64,000 nucleotides of DNA from JAXJQF01 sp036311285 (GTDB lineage: Bacteria > Pseudomonadota > Gammaproteobacteria > Enterobacterales > Succinivibrionaceae), in contig JAXJQF010000006.1 in NCBI GenBank assembly GCA_036311285.1, positions 1 through 64,000 on the forward strand. The letters run 5' to 3'. Below are positions 9,070-19,416 of this stretch, in pieces; within the stretch, counting starts at the first letter, position 1; the number at the start of each line of letters is the position of its first letter. The notes beneath the pieces were generated by a model. It had not been told where the DNA came from. It made no database searches and was given only the letters and a program-made list of their open reading frames with translations. The position numbers and the translations under genes were made by a program.

Positions 9070-9609
9070 ATGGCGTCGAAATTTAACATTTTTTTAGTAG
9101 GTCCAATGGGGACTGGTAAAAGTACAATTGGAAAGGTATTAGCTGAATTAACAGGATTAGAGTTTGTAGATTCAGATACCGAAATAGAAATAAGAACAGG
9201 GGCTGATATCGCCTGGGTTTTTGATGTAGAAGGAGAAGATGGATTTAGACAACGTGAAGAAGTTGTAATTGATGATTTAACTAAAAAGAATGGAATCATC
9301 TTGGCTACTGGAGGTGGCGTTGTTAAGAATAAAAATAATCGTCTTCATTTAAGTGCTAGAGGTACAGTTGTTTATTTGGAAACAACACCTGAAAAACAAT
9401 ATGAACGTATTGGAAATGATAAGAGAAGACCTCTCTTAAACAATTCAAATCCCTTACAAATTTTAAAGGATTTAACGGCTCAAAGAGATCCGTTGTATAG
9501 AGAAATTGCAGATATCATTGTAAAGACAGATGAAATGACTACAAGTCAAATCTCACATGAAATTTTATCAAAAATGAAGGATATGGGAATAAACTATGAT
9601 GAAGAATAA
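9070..9609 (+). CDS. aroK: Shikimate kinase I
   Basis: 179-residue cytoplasmic kinase that phosphorylates shikimate at the 3-hydroxyl in the chorismate pathway. The P-loop GPMGTGKS is at residues 11-18. DSDTEIE, the GEDGFRQRE shikimate-binding segment, ATGGGVV and the lid arginines around DKRRPLL are all present, and similarity to E. coli AroK is close along the whole length. It overlaps aroB by 14 bases, the usual aroKB pairing. Confidence 0.96.
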   Translation: MASKFNIFLVGPMGTGKSTIGKVLAELTGLEFVDSDTEIEIRTGADIAWVFDVEGEDGFRQREEVVIDDLTKKNGIILATGGGVVKNKNNRLHLSARGTVVYLETTPEKQYERIGNDKRRPLLNNSNPLQILKDLTAQRDPLYREIADIIVKTDEMTTSQISHEILSKMKDMGINYDEE

Positions 9610-10678
9610 GTTAACTGTTGAATTAGGAGATAGAAGTTATCCTATTTATATTGAATCGGGTTTATTAACAAATGCAGACAAGTGGATAGATACAATTAAA
9701 AAAAGAGGTAAAGTTGTAATTATTACTAATACAACTGTACAGCAATGGTATCTTCAACCTTTAAAGGATTCATTAGTAAAGTATGGGATTTCACCTTTAG
9801 CTTTGATTTTAGAAGATGGTGAGAAGTATAAAAATTTAGAAAGCTTTGATAAGGTAATGACCTTTTTAATGGAACATAACTGTGGAAGAGATACAACCTT
9901 AATTGCACTTGGCGGCGGGGTTATAGGGGATTTAACAGGTTTTTGTGCAGCAAGTTTCCAAAGAGGGGTAGATTTTATACAAGTTCCGACAACATTATTG
10001 TCTCAAGTTGATTCATCTGTTGGTGGAAAGACAGGTATCAATCATCCTTTAGGTAAAAATATGATAGGAGCTTTTTATCAACCAAAATCTGTAATTATTG
10101 ATATCGATTGTTTAAAAACTCTTCCTCAAAGAGAATTATCTGCTGGTATGGCAGAAGTTATCAAATACGGTATCATTTGGGATAAAGAATTCTTTGATTA
10201 TCTGGAAGGACACACTAGTCAAATTTGGAATTTGGATTACGAAGTATTATGTAATGTTATTCATACTTGCTGTAGTATCAAGGCTGAAGTGGTTCGTCAA
10301 GATGAAAAGGAAGGCGGTTTACGTGCTATTTTAAATTTAGGTCATACTTTTGGGCATGCAATTGAAACATTCATGGGATATGGTGTTTGGTTACATGGTG
10401 AAGCAGTTGGCGTCGGCATGTGTATGGCAGCAAAGCTTGCTTTAATGCGTAATATGATAACTGATGATGATTTTACTAAGATAAAATCTTTAATTAAGGA
10501 AAACAAATTACCAATTTTTAAGCCTGAAAACATGACAGTTCAAGATTTCTTAAGCTTGATGGTTCATGACAAGAAGAACATAAATGGTAAAATTCGCTTT
10601 ATTTTACCAACTAAGATGGGTGCAAGCTCGTTATTTTCAGATGTAACTGAAGATGAAATTGTAGAAGCAATAAAATAA
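9596..10678 (+). CDS. aroB: 3-dehydroquinate synthase
   Basis: 360-residue NAD- and zinc-dependent enzyme that cyclises DAHP to 3-dehydroquinate, step two of the shikimate pathway; the E. coli enzyme has 362 residues. Visible motifs are [38 protein letters not shown] and the zinc ligand region [11 protein letters not shown] followed by LHGEAV. GGGA seven bases before the first of two adjacent ATGs favours the start given. It is translationally coupled to aroK. Confidence 0.96.
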   Translation: MMKNKLTVELGDRSYPIYIESGLLTNADKWIDTIKKRGKVVIITNTTVQQWYLQPLKDSLVKYGISPLALILEDGEKYKNLESFDKVMTFLMEHNCGRDTTLIALGGGVIGDLTGFCAASFQRGVDFIQVPTTLLSQVDSSVGGKTGINHPLGKNMIGAFYQPKSVIIDIDCLKTLPQRELSAGMAEVIKYGIIWDKEFFDYLEGHTSQIWNLDYEVLCNVIHTCCSIKAEVVRQDEKEGGLRAILNLGHTFGHAIETFMGYGVWLHGEAVGVGMCMAAKLALMRNMITDDDFTKIKSLIKENKLPIFKPENMTVQDFLSLMVHDKKNINGKIRFILPTKMGASSLFSDVTEDEIVEAIK

Positions 10679-10711
10679 AATTAAATAAATATTAAAGAGT
10701 AGGGGAAAGAG

Positions 10712-12637
10712 ATGGCTCTTGAACAGTTACCAAAATTATCTAGTCAGACAACATTAATAGAAAGAATTAAATATCAATTATCTGTAGGTGTTCCATTTAT
10801 ATTTGTTTCTGGGACCAAGGGTTCTGGAAAAACAGTTATTAGCGAACAAATTTTGTCATGCATAGATGATTCATACGTTACTGCATATATAACATGTGAT
10901 AATAGTATGAGACTTGAAAAGGTGAGGGAATTACTGTTAAGACAACTTTCTCCTTCTTCAATTTTTAATAATGAAGATAGGTTAATTGGAACAGTTCAAA
11001 GAATTAATTTTGACGATAAAAGAGTTCTTATCGTTGTAGACGATGTTCATAATGTTCCTGATTCATTTTTAATAGAGTTAGCTGAAATTTATAAAATCTA
11101 TTATGACAGTGGTTTAATTTCAGTAGTAATTACAGCTGAACCAAAGTGGGCTGAAATTAAAGCAAAGAGTTTTAGGGATGCTGAAATATCTATTATAGAA
11201 ATGGAAGTACCTGAACTAAGTAAAGCTGAATCTATTTATGTATTGTCTTATTATTTGAAACTATTAAATTCACCATATGCAAAGGATGAAGATTATAAAT
11301 ACAAAGTTATTGGTAGTTGTAATGGTACACCATCAAAGATTAGACAATTAGCAGAAAGCTTATCCAATGAAAAAGCGACAGTTCAGTTAGGAGATTTTGG
11401 AGAAAGAGAAGTTAATAAAAAAGAAAATGATACTAAGGGAGGATTTATGAGTAAAAAGATCTTATCTCTTGTTGCAGTGTTTATTGCATGTATATCAGTA
11501 TTAATTATTCTTTCTGTTTGTGTATTCGATAAAAAACCAGAAGTTGATTTTGCGACGAAATTAACTCCAGCTAAAGCACAAGTACATCAAGATCAGCTTA
11601 TTGATGAAGTGATAGGTAAGCAAGATGAAGAAGAAAATCAAGAAAGCCCTGAAGCTGAAACTTTGATAGTTCAAACTGATTCAAATATTTCTAATGATGA
11701 AGTTATAGAAAAACAAGAAACTGAAAAAGAAATTGTTGTAGTTAATGATGATAGTAAGCAATTAGATGTAAACGAACAAAGTTCAAATAATGAAATTGCT
11801 TTAATTAATGATGAAAAGAATGTAGTTTTTGATAATAATGAAGGCGTAAAGACTGAAGATAAGAAACAAGTATCTGAACAAACAAAGGACGAAGTTAAGC
11901 TTGCTGTTACAAAGACTGATGTTAAGGTAGCAGATGTTAAAACAGATACAGAACAAGCAACGAATAATCAAAAGAAGTCTCAACAAGATGTTGATAAGAA
12001 GCAAGAGATTGCTACTACTTTAGAATTAAAGAAGAGAGACGCAGATAATATTGTTGAAGCTAAAAAGGATATAGTCACAGAGAAAAAAGCTGAAGTTAAG
12101 AACGATGCTAAGGAAATTGCAGAAAAGGTAAATACAGTTGTTTCAGAAAAAACTCAAAAGGTTGCTAATGTTACAACAAAGTTAGATGAAAAACTAAAAT
12201 ATGACGAAACTAAGTTAACTTCTCAAAAGACTATTGCTGAAAACAAAGTACAAGAAGTAAAGAATGAGACTAAGGCGAAGGTACAAGAAGTAGCTAAGAA
12301 AGTTGCTGTTAAGAAGGAAGAACCTAAGAAGGCGATTACAGATACTCCTTCTGTTGATGAAAATTCATTAACTTCATTTGAAAAATTAAAAGATAATCAT
12401 TATAGTGTGCAGTTGTGTGCAGTTATAAAGAAATCTGATGCACAAAGAGTGTTAAATAAGGTACCTAATAATAGTTATCTTTTATTTAGAAAGAGTGATA
12501 AGAAGTATATTGTTGTTCATGGTGAATTTTCGTCAATGAAGAAAGCCTCTCTAGCTATAGATTCATTTCCTGAAGATATAAAGAAGGCAAAACCATGGCC
12601 TAAGAAGATTGTAAAGATCAAAGCTGAAATTAAATAA
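10712..12637 (+). CDS. damX: DamX-like SPOR-domain cell division protein
   Basis: 641-residue protein, much longer than E. coli DamX (428). Residues 1-245 form an AAA/ExeA-like ATPase region with Walker A GTKGSGKT (34-41) and Walker B VLIVVDD (105-111). A transmembrane helix lies at about 250-272, then roughly 290 residues of Lys/Glu/Val/Asp-rich low-complexity sequence, and a C-terminal SPOR domain (about 563-641, starting HYSVQL) expected to bind denuded septal glycan. The inner-membrane topology would put the ATPase in the cytoplasm and SPOR in the periplasm. It sits in the aroKB-damX-rpe-gph-trpS cluster as in enterics. An internal Shine-Dalgarno and ATG precede the membrane helix. Confidence 0.85.
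   Translation: MALEQLPKLSSQTTLIERIKYQLSVGVPFIFVSGTKGSGKTVISEQILSCIDDSYVTAYITCDNSMRLEKVRELLLRQLSPSSIFNNEDRLIGTVQRINFDDKRVLIVVDDVHNVPDSFLIELAEIYKIYYDSGLISVVITAEPKWAEIKAKSFRDAEISIIEMEVPELSKAESIYVLSYYLKLLNSPYAKDEDYKYKVIGSCNGTPSKIRQLAESLSNEKATVQLGDFGEREVNKKENDTKGGFMSKKILSLVAVFIACISVLIILSVCVFDKKPEVDFATKLTPAKAQVHQDQLIDEVIGKQDEEENQESPEAETLIVQTDSNISNDEVIEKQETEKEIVVVNDDSKQLDVNEQSSNNEIALINDEKNVVFDNNEGVKTEDKKQVSEQTKDEVKLAVTKTDVKVADVKTDTEQATNNQKKSQQDVDKKQEIATTLELKKRDADNIVEAKKDIVTEKKAEVKNDAKEIAEKVNTVVSEKTQKVANVTTKLDEKLKYDETKLTSQKTIAENKVQEVKNETKAKVQEVAKKVAVKKEEPKKAITDTPSVDENSLTSFEKLKDNHYSVQLCAVIKKSDAQRVLNKVPNNSYLLFRKSDKKYIVVHGEFSSMKKASLAIDSFPEDIKKAKPWPKKIVKIKAEIK
11435..11449 (+). promoter_or_regulatory. 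Possible internal ribosome binding site and start codon in damX
   Basis: AAGGGAGG (11435-11442) lies four bases before an in-frame ATG (11447-11449) at damX codon 246. The next residues are [12 protein letters not shown], the start of the membrane helix. Initiation here would give a 396-residue product with the helix, linker and SPOR domain but without the ATPase. This could be coincidence, since the bases also encode Lys-Gly-Gly. Confidence 0.35.
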
Positions 12638-12645
12638 GGTTTAAT

Positions 12646-13314
12646 ATGAAAAATTTAATTGCTCCATCAATTTTATCTGCTGATTTAGCAAGACTTGGGG
12701 AAGATGTAAAAGCTGTTTTAGAAGCTGGCGCAGATGTTGTTCATTTTGATGTTATGGATAATCATTATGTTCCTAATTTAACTTTTGGACCATCTGTATG
12801 TAAAGCTTTAAGAAATTACGGTATTACCGCTCCAATTGATGTGCATTTAATGGTAACTCCTGTTGATGAATTAATTAGTGAATTTATTAAGGCGGGAGCA
12901 ACAAGTATTACTTTTCATCCTGAAGCTACTAAGCATATTGATAGATCTTTACAGTTAATAAAGAATGCAGGCTTAAAAGCTGGTCTTGCTATAAACCCTG
13001 CTACTTCATTATCAGTTTTAGATTATGTATGGGATAAATTAGACATGGTTTGTATTATGTCTGTAAACCCGGGATTTGGTGGTCAAGTTTTTATTGAATC
13101 AGCTATTTCTAAAATTGAAAATCTTAAGATGCTAGCAAATAAAAATGGAAAGGAAGACTTTATCATTGAGGTTGACGGGGGAGTAAAAGTTGATAACATC
13201 AAGCGTATAGCAGATGCTGGTGCAAATATGTTTGTTGCAGGTTCCGCTATATTTAATGCTGATGATTACAAAGATGTTATTTCTAAAATGCGTTCACAAT
13301 TAGGGGAAGCATAG
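12646..13314 (+). CDS. rpe: Ribulose-phosphate 3-epimerase
   Basis: 222-residue TIM-barrel enzyme interconverting ribulose-5-phosphate and xylulose-5-phosphate in the pentose phosphate pathway. Seen are the start [15 protein letters not shown], the metal-binding stretch [28 protein letters not shown] and EVDGGV. It begins only eight bases after damX; in many gammaproteobacteria dam lies in that position. Confidence 0.96.
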   Translation: MKNLIAPSILSADLARLGEDVKAVLEAGADVVHFDVMDNHYVPNLTFGPSVCKALRNYGITAPIDVHLMVTPVDELISEFIKAGATSITFHPEATKHIDRSLQLIKNAGLKAGLAINPATSLSVLDYVWDKLDMVCIMSVNPGFGGQVFIESAISKIENLKMLANKNGKEDFIIEVDGGVKVDNIKRIADAGANMFVAGSAIFNADDYKDVISKMRSQLGEA

Positions 13315-13319
13315 GAGTA

Positions 13320-14015
13320 ATGCTTGTAAATAAGTTACCACGTTTAGTTTTATTTGATTTAGATGGAACTTTAATTGATACTGTTCCATATTTAAATATA
13401 GCTGTTAATGCTGCTTTAGAGAAGTTAGGTTATCCGCAGGTTGATGAATCATTAACAAGAATATATGTTGGTAATGGTCCTTATGTGTTGTTAGCAAGAG
13501 CTATTAAAAGACGATTAGATGCAACATTAAATGATATAGACCAAGTTAAATTAAGAGTTGGTGTAGATGAGTTTAATAGAGTATATAGAACTCAAACTAA
13601 TTGTCGTAAGGATATATATAAAGGTGTTTTAGAAACTTTAGATTATTTTCGCGAGAATAACGTAAAAATGGCTATTGTTACTAATAAACCAGATATGTTT
13701 GTAAAGGACATCTTATGCGATTCTGGATTAGATGGTTACTTCTCTTATTTTTTAGGTAGTGGGGTGATTGAGGAAAAGAAACCAGATCCTATACCATTGC
13801 TTTATGTAGCTAACAAGTTGAATATAGATATATCTGATTGTGTTATGGTTGGTGATTCCTTGAATGACATTATAGCTGCAAAGAATGCAAAGTGTTGTTC
13901 TATAGCGTTAACGTACGGATATAATCATGGCAAGGATATAAGGGAAAGTAATCCTGATTATGTATTCGATGACTTTATAAAAATAAAAGAATTATTTGAT
14001 AATAAAAAAATATAA
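13320..14015 (+). CDS. gph: Phosphoglycolate phosphatase (HAD family)
   Basis: 231-residue HAD hydrolase that removes phosphate from 2-phosphoglycolate, a product of DNA 3'-end repair. Motif I is LFDLDGTLIDT (nucleophile Asp in DLD), motif II TNKP, and motif IV VGDSLNDI, with a helical cap between. It starts five bases after rpe and precedes trpS, the conserved order, which supports this assignment over other HAD phosphatases. Confidence 0.9.
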   Translation: MLVNKLPRLVLFDLDGTLIDTVPYLNIAVNAALEKLGYPQVDESLTRIYVGNGPYVLLARAIKRRLDATLNDIDQVKLRVGVDEFNRVYRTQTNCRKDIYKGVLETLDYFRENNVKMAIVTNKPDMFVKDILCDSGLDGYFSYFLGSGVIEEKKPDPIPLLYVANKLNIDISDCVMVGDSLNDIIAAKNAKCCSIALTYGYNHGKDIRESNPDYVFDDFIKIKELFDNKKI

Positions 14016-14030
14016 ACATACGGAAATATT

Positions 14031-15032
14031 ATGAAAGAAATAGTTTTTAGTGCAGCTCAGCCTTCTGGTCAATTATCTATAGGTAACTATATCGGGGCGT
14101 TGCGTCAATGGGTTAATATGCAAGACCAATACGACTGTATTTATAGTGTTGTGGATTTACATGCTATTACAGTTCGTCAAGATCCATCAGCTTTAAGAGA
14201 AGCAATTTTTAATACAATTGCTTTATATTTAGCTGTAGGTATTGATCCAAATAAGAGTATCTTATTTTTACAATCACACGTGCCAGAGCATGCTAAGCTT
14301 CAATGGGTATTAAATTGTTATACTCAGATGGGAGAGTTAAGCAGAATGACTCAATTTAAGGATAAGGCAAAGAGATACGGTGACGTCAACACTACAGTTG
14401 GCTTATTTGACTATCCAGTATTAATGGCTGCGGATATCCTATTATATAATGCTAATCTAGTTCCAGTTGGTGAGGATCAATTACAGCATTTAGAGTTAAC
14501 TAGAGATATCGCTACAAGATTTAACAATTTATATGGTGAAATTTTTACTCTTCCTAAGGGCTTTGTTCCTAAGTCAGGAGGTAGAGTAATGTCTTTACAA
14601 GACCCAAGTAAGAAGATGTCTAAGTCTGATGATAATAGAAATAATGTTATAACTTTATTAGAAGAACCAAAGACAATTTTAAAGAAATTAAAGAAGGCGA
14701 TGACAGACTGTGATGAGCCACCTGTTGTTAGATATGATTGGGAAAATAAGCCAGGAGTATCTAATTTGTTAGACTTAATGAGCTCAGTTACAGGTGAATC
14801 AATTGAAAATCTTGAAAAGCATTTTGAGGGGAAAATGTATGGTCATTTCAAGACAGAAGTTGGTGAAGCTGTTGTTTCATTATTAGAACCAATTCAACAA
14901 AAGTATAAAGATTTAAGAAGTAACGAAGATTACTTAAGAGAAATCTTTGCAGTTGGTGCAAATAAAGCTAGTGAAAGGGCTCAAAAGATAATTGATAAGG
15001 TATACAAAGCAGTGGGTTTTGTAGAACTTTAA
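14031..15032 (+). CDS. trpS: Tryptophanyl-tRNA synthetase
   Basis: 333-residue class I aminoacyl-tRNA synthetase; E. coli TrpS has 334. The HIGH-type motif appears as [12 protein letters not shown], the Trp-binding region as [10 protein letters not shown], and the second signature as [19 protein letters not shown] and [15 protein letters not shown] are typical of bacterial TrpS. It is the last gene of the aroKB-damX-rpe-gph-trpS cluster. Confidence 0.96.
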   Translation: MKEIVFSAAQPSGQLSIGNYIGALRQWVNMQDQYDCIYSVVDLHAITVRQDPSALREAIFNTIALYLAVGIDPNKSILFLQSHVPEHAKLQWVLNCYTQMGELSRMTQFKDKAKRYGDVNTTVGLFDYPVLMAADILLYNANLVPVGEDQLQHLELTRDIATRFNNLYGEIFTLPKGFVPKSGGRVMSLQDPSKKMSKSDDNRNNVITLLEEPKTILKKLKKAMTDCDEPPVVRYDWENKPGVSNLLDLMSSVTGESIENLEKHFEGKMYGHFKTEVGEAVVSLLEPIQQKYKDLRSNEDYLREIFAVGANKASERAQKIIDKVYKAVGFVEL

Positions 15033-15059
15033 TTATCATAATAAAATAAGAGGCGGGAT

Positions 15060-16205
15060 ATGCGACAGAGGATATTAAGCATACTGTTTGTTGTTATAGC
15101 TTTAATAGTTATTGCAATTGTATATAAGTATGACCTATTGCATATCCAGTCTAAAAATATTCAAAGTTCAATAATAAAGACAGTAAGAGTCGATAAAGTT
15201 GATCTATCTAATTCTGCTTTGATTGTTCCGTTAATAGGGAGAGTTAATGCAAATCAATCTGTTAATATAACCTCTGAAGTAACTGCAAGAATTAAAAAAA
15301 TTGGTTTTAATTCAGCTCAAGCTGTTAAGAAGGGGAGTTTATTAATAGAACTTGAAAATTCAATACAAAAATCTAAGCTAAAGGAAGCTCAAATTAATTT
15401 AGATAATGAGCTTAGAAAACTAAATATCTCTCATAAGTTAATGAAGAAAGGTGCTTTAAGTTTAGATAGCTATGAGCAGCTTAAAGCAAGTGTCGAATCC
15501 TTAAAGGCTGTGGTTGAAATTCGTAAGGGAGAACTTGAAGAAAGAAGTATATATGCTCCTTTTGATGGAGTTCTTGGTTTACACGATTTAACAGTTGGTA
15601 AGTTAGTAAAGCCAGGTACTGTTTTATTTCAGCTTGATGACTTAAAGAGGGTGTACGTAGATTTTGTTTTACCAGAAAAATATCTTTCAAAGATTGTCTT
15701 GGGACAAAAGGTTTACGCAACGACAGATGTGTGGGAAGGGAAGAGATTTTTAGGCATTATTAAGTCAATTGATACTCATATCGATGATTCAACTCTATCC
15801 TTTAAGTTACGCGTATATTTTGATAATAAAAACCTTATGCTTTTAGATGGAATGATGGTAAAGCTTAACTTAAATTTATCTTCTGAAAAGTTGCCAATGA
15901 TTCCATTAAAATCTGTTGTTTATATTGGTGACGAAAGATACGTTTATGTATTGGGGAAAGATGATATTGTTAATAGAGTGAAGGTGTCATTAGGTACCGT
16001 TAATGGTACTAATATTGCTGTAAAGAGTGGTTTACAGTTAGATTCATTAATAGTTGTTGAAGGTGCTGAGAACCTTAATGACAATGATAAAGTAAAGGTT
16101 TTAAATAAAACAGATTCAATTATAAATAACGATGTACCATTAAAGAGAAAGAAAAAGAATAACGAAGTTAGCAAGCTGCAGAACTCTGTAGATAAGGAAG
16201 GTTAA
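15060..16205 (+). CDS. RND efflux pump periplasmic adaptor (membrane fusion protein)
   Basis: 381-residue adaptor that should link the inner-membrane RND pump encoded next to a TolC-type outer-membrane channel. An uncleaved N-terminal membrane anchor lies at about 5-25. A split lipoyl domain flanks an alpha-hairpin (about 95-170; VKKGSLLIELEN before it and IYAPFDGVLG after it), followed by beta-barrel and membrane-proximal domains. The C-terminus is a basic tail. It ends one base before the pump gene, so the two are cotranscribed. No outer-membrane factor is encoded nearby. The substrate is unknown. Confidence 0.88.
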   Translation: MRQRILSILFVVIALIVIAIVYKYDLLHIQSKNIQSSIIKTVRVDKVDLSNSALIVPLIGRVNANQSVNITSEVTARIKKIGFNSAQAVKKGSLLIELENSIQKSKLKEAQINLDNELRKLNISHKLMKKGALSLDSYEQLKASVESLKAVVEIRKGELEERSIYAPFDGVLGLHDLTVGKLVKPGTVLFQLDDLKRVYVDFVLPEKYLSKIVLGQKVYATTDVWEGKRFLGIIKSIDTHIDDSTLSFKLRVYFDNKNLMLLDGMMVKLNLNLSSEKLPMIPLKSVVYIGDERYVYVLGKDDIVNRVKVSLGTVNGTNIAVKSGLQLDSLIVVEGAENLNDNDKVKVLNKTDSIINNDVPLKRKKKNNEVSKLQNSVDKEG

Positions 16206-16206
16206 G

Positions 16207-19200
16207 ATGTTTCTAAGTGAGATATCAATAACCCGACCTATAGCTGCAATCGTATTAAGCGTTTTAATGCTTATTTTTGGTATTGTTTCATTTTCAAAAC
16301 TGCCTGTAAGAGAACTTCCTGAGATTAATGAACCTTCAGTATCCGTTGTAACGTCGTACGCAGGTGCTGCTCCTAATGTTGTTGAAACAAAAGTTACTAA
16401 ACCAATCGAGAATGAATTATCTGGCATTTCAGGTATAAAGACGATTACTTCAACGAGTAGAAGTGGACATTCTAGGATTAATGTTGAATTTAATGAAAAA
16501 AAGAACATGATAGAAGCAGTATCTGATATAAGAGATGCTGTATCGCGTGCTTCTAAAAAGCTTCCAAAAGATGTTGATGAGCCTATTACAACTAGAGATA
16601 ATGGCGAAGACGAAGTTGTTTTGTGGTTGAATTTGTCAAGCACAAATATGCAAAGATCAGAACTTTCTGATCTAACCAAAAGATTTGTGGAAAAACAATT
16701 ATCCTTAGTAGATGGAGTCTCTCAAGTTAAGCTTGTTGGGGCTGTGGATAAGGTTATGTATATAACCTTAGATCCCGATAAGATGAACTCGTTAGAAATA
16801 ACAGTTGATGATATTGTTGATGCCATTGGTAATGAAAATATTGAATTACCAAGTGGCGAAATTAGAAATGATGACATGTATTTCCCTGTTAAGGTAAATC
16901 GTGTTTACACTGATGAAAATTTCTTTGGATCATTACCTATAAAGCATGATGGTATTAACGGAACAATAAGATTAAGAGAAGTAGCAGATATAGAGTTTAA
17001 TGCGAAGAATGGTGAAAGTATTTATCATAGAAATGGTGTTTCTAGTATAGGTATTGGTATTATTCCACAAAGTAACGCTAATCCTTTGGAGGTTGCTAAA
17101 GCTATAAGAAAGGAAGTGGATATATTAAAGGGACAACTTACAGATAATGTGGTATTAGCTCTTGATTATGATAGTACTATATATATTCAAAACTCTATAG
17201 ATGAGGTTTATGAAACCTTAGTTATAACCGCTTTATTAGTTATATTATTCTTATATTTGTTTATTGGGTCTTGGCGTATTACCATTATTCCTGCTATAAC
17301 AGTTCCAATCTCGTTGATTGCTGCGTTCATCGGTGCTTATATAATAGGTTTCTCAATTAATCTAATAACACTTTTAAGTCTTATTTTAGCAATAGGTCTT
17401 GTAGTAGATGATGCAATTGTTATGGTTGAGAACATTTCTTATCACTTAAAGAAGGGTGAAAATGTATTAGTTGCATGTTGGAATGGGGCGAGAGAGGTTG
17501 GTTTTGCGATTGTAGCGACAACGGTTGTTCTTGTTATGATTTTCTTGCCATTGATCTTTATTGAAGGAGTAATGGGAAGCATGTTCACGGAATTTGCTTT
17601 ACTATTGTCTTTTGCTGTGGTCTTTTCTTCAGTTGTAGCCTTAACTTTGGCTCCCGCTCTTTCTAGTATCTTATTAAAAACAAGATTTATAAAACAACCT
17701 AAGGGGATTGTTAAATACTTTGATTTTTTCTTTACATTTGTAGAAAACAAATATGAACAATTATTAAAAAAACTGTTGTTTAATAAATATCTTTACCCTG
17801 GAATATTTGCATTAATTATCGGTGGTATATTCTTATTTTATTCAAATATTATTCATCAATTTGTTCCAACAGAAGACAGAGGAGTAATATATATTTACGC
17901 TTCTGGTCAAGAAGGAGCAAGTATTTATAGAATGAAGAGAAACATGGCTTTAATAGAAGAAAAGCTTTTGCCTTTTATTGATAAAGGCTTGTTCTCTTCT
18001 GTAAGTTTCAGTACACCATCTTTGGGACAAGGTTCAGATCAAAGTGGATTCGTGATTATTCAGTTAGTTGATTGGAGCAAGCGTACTAAACGTTCGAAGG
18101 AAATAATAAGCGATTTGAAACTTTTATTGAGTGATATACCTGATTTAAAGGTATTTGTATATGAACCAGGATTTAAGGGGAGCTCTCAATCTCCTGTGCG
18201 TTATGTTCTAAAGGGACAAGATTATGATGAATTAAATAGATTGTCTAATAAATTGTTAGATGATGCTTTAAATTCAGATATCATTGTTAATGCTAATACG
18301 AATTACACAAATCAAACTCCGGAAATAGAAGTGTCTATTCGTCAGGATAGGGCTTCTGTGATGGGCATATCTTTAATAAATGTATCTAAAGCTTTACAGA
18401 CATATTTGGGGGGGACTTCACATACTTCATATGTGTACAAAGGTGAAGAATATGACGTATTTTTAAAGGCTGAAGAACAAAAGTTTGTTGATATCAATAA
18501 AATATCGTCATTAGCAGTTCGCTCAAAGAATGGACAAATGGTAACTTTAGGAAGTGTTGCAGAGTTTAAGTTGGTTGCAAGTTCAAAGCGTTTGCCTCAT
18601 TATGATAGACAAAAGGCTATTACTGTTAGAGGTTATCCAGCTCCTAATAAGAGCTTGGGCGAAGTTCTTGACTGGATGGATGGTTGGGCTAAACAAAACT
18701 TAACAAAGAATGTTACAACAGATTTAACAGGTGAATCAAAGAACTTTAGAGATAGTGAGAGTGATTTGGTTTTAGTTATATTTTTATCTTTAGTTGTAAC
18801 ATATTTGGTTTTGTGTGCTCAATTTGAGAATTTTGCTTATCCTATAGTTGTAATGATTACTATTCCTCTAGGTGTACTTGGAGGTTTGATTGGGTTGTGG
18901 ATAAGTGATGTTTCTTTGAATATTTATAGTCAAATAGGGTTCTTGTTGTTGATTGGAATGGTTACCAAGAATGGTATCTTAATTGTTGAATATGCAAATC
19001 AATTAAGAGCTAAAAAGATAGAACTATTAGAAGCAACTGTAAGTGCCTCAAAACGTCGTTTTAAACCTATTATGATGACATCATTAACAGCAATCATTGG
19101 AGCTGTTCCTTTATTGCTTGGTAATGGCTCAGGTTATGAAAGTCGTGAGTCTATCGGTGTTGTAATCTTCTATGGTATGACTATTTCAACACTTATAACA

Positions 19201-19308
19201 ATTTGTATTCTTCCAGGTATCTATTATTTCTTTTCTGGTTTTATAAAGGTAAAAGCAGATAGAAAGGGGATTATACAGCAAGAATTATCCAAGATTGATA
19301 ATGAATAG
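16207..19308 (+). CDS. RND-family multidrug efflux transporter (HAE1 type)
   Basis: 1033-residue inner-membrane proton antiporter with about 12 transmembrane helices and two large periplasmic loops. The relay aspartates are Asp401-Asp402 in LAIGLVVDDAIVMVEN (TM4), and the matching TM10 lysine is in GMVTKNGILIVEYANQL. The opening SEISITRPIAAIV and the GVIYIYASGQEG loop are standard for AcrB/VexF-type pumps. The substrate cannot be deduced. It directly follows the adaptor, and I see no local regulator. Confidence 0.92.
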   Translation: MFLSEISITRPIAAIVLSVLMLIFGIVSFSKLPVRELPEINEPSVSVVTSYAGAAPNVVETKVTKPIENELSGISGIKTITSTSRSGHSRINVEFNEKKNMIEAVSDIRDAVSRASKKLPKDVDEPITTRDNGEDEVVLWLNLSSTNMQRSELSDLTKRFVEKQLSLVDGVSQVKLVGAVDKVMYITLDPDKMNSLEITVDDIVDAIGNENIELPSGEIRNDDMYFPVKVNRVYTDENFFGSLPIKHDGINGTIRLREVADIEFNAKNGESIYHRNGVSSIGIGIIPQSNANPLEVAKAIRKEVDILKGQLTDNVVLALDYDSTIYIQNSIDEVYETLVITALLVILFLYLFIGSWRITIIPAITVPISLIAAFIGAYIIGFSINLITLLSLILAIGLVVDDAIVMVENISYHLKKGENVLVACWNGAREVGFAIVATTVVLVMIFLPLIFIEGVMGSMFTEFALLLSFAVVFSSVVALTLAPALSSILLKTRFIKQPKGIVKYFDFFFTFVENKYEQLLKKLLFNKYLYPGIFALIIGGIFLFYSNIIHQFVPTEDRGVIYIYASGQEGASIYRMKRNMALIEEKLLPFIDKGLFSSVSFSTPSLGQGSDQSGFVIIQLVDWSKRTKRSKEIISDLKLLLSDIPDLKVFVYEPGFKGSSQSPVRYVLKGQDYDELNRLSNKLLDDALNSDIIVNANTNYTNQTPEIEVSIRQDRASVMGISLINVSKALQTYLGGTSHTSYVYKGEEYDVFLKAEEQKFVDINKISSLAVRSKNGQMVTLGSVAEFKLVASSKRLPHYDRQKAITVRGYPAPNKSLGEVLDWMDGWAKQNLTKNVTTDLTGESKNFRDSESDLVLVIFLSLVVTYLVLCAQFENFAYPIVVMITIPLGVLGGLIGLWISDVSLNIYSQIGFLLLIGMVTKNGILIVEYANQLRAKKIELLEATVSASKRRFKPIMMTSLTAIIGAVPLLLGNGSGYESRESIGVVIFYGMTISTLITICILPGIYYFFSGFIKVKADRKGIIQQELSKIDNE

Positions 19309-19332
19309 AGTTAAATTTATTTTTAATAAATG

Positions 19333-19360
19333 TTGATTTAAAATAAATTGAGTCTAATAT
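19333..19360 (+). promoter_or_regulatory. Candidate sigma70 promoter of argD
   Basis: TTGATT (19333-19338), 16 bases, then TAATAT (19355-19360), about 55 bp upstream of the argD ATG, in the gap after the efflux operon. Confidence 0.45.
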
Positions 19361-19416
19361 GTATTTTTATAATTATTTTAAAATTATTATTAACGATTTA
19401 ACTAGAGGTTTTGTCG

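Noticed and set aside
16140..16679. 179-codon minus-strand frame opposite the RND pump start
   Set aside because: Antisense to conserved RND sequence with Ser/Leu-rich translation; no family features.
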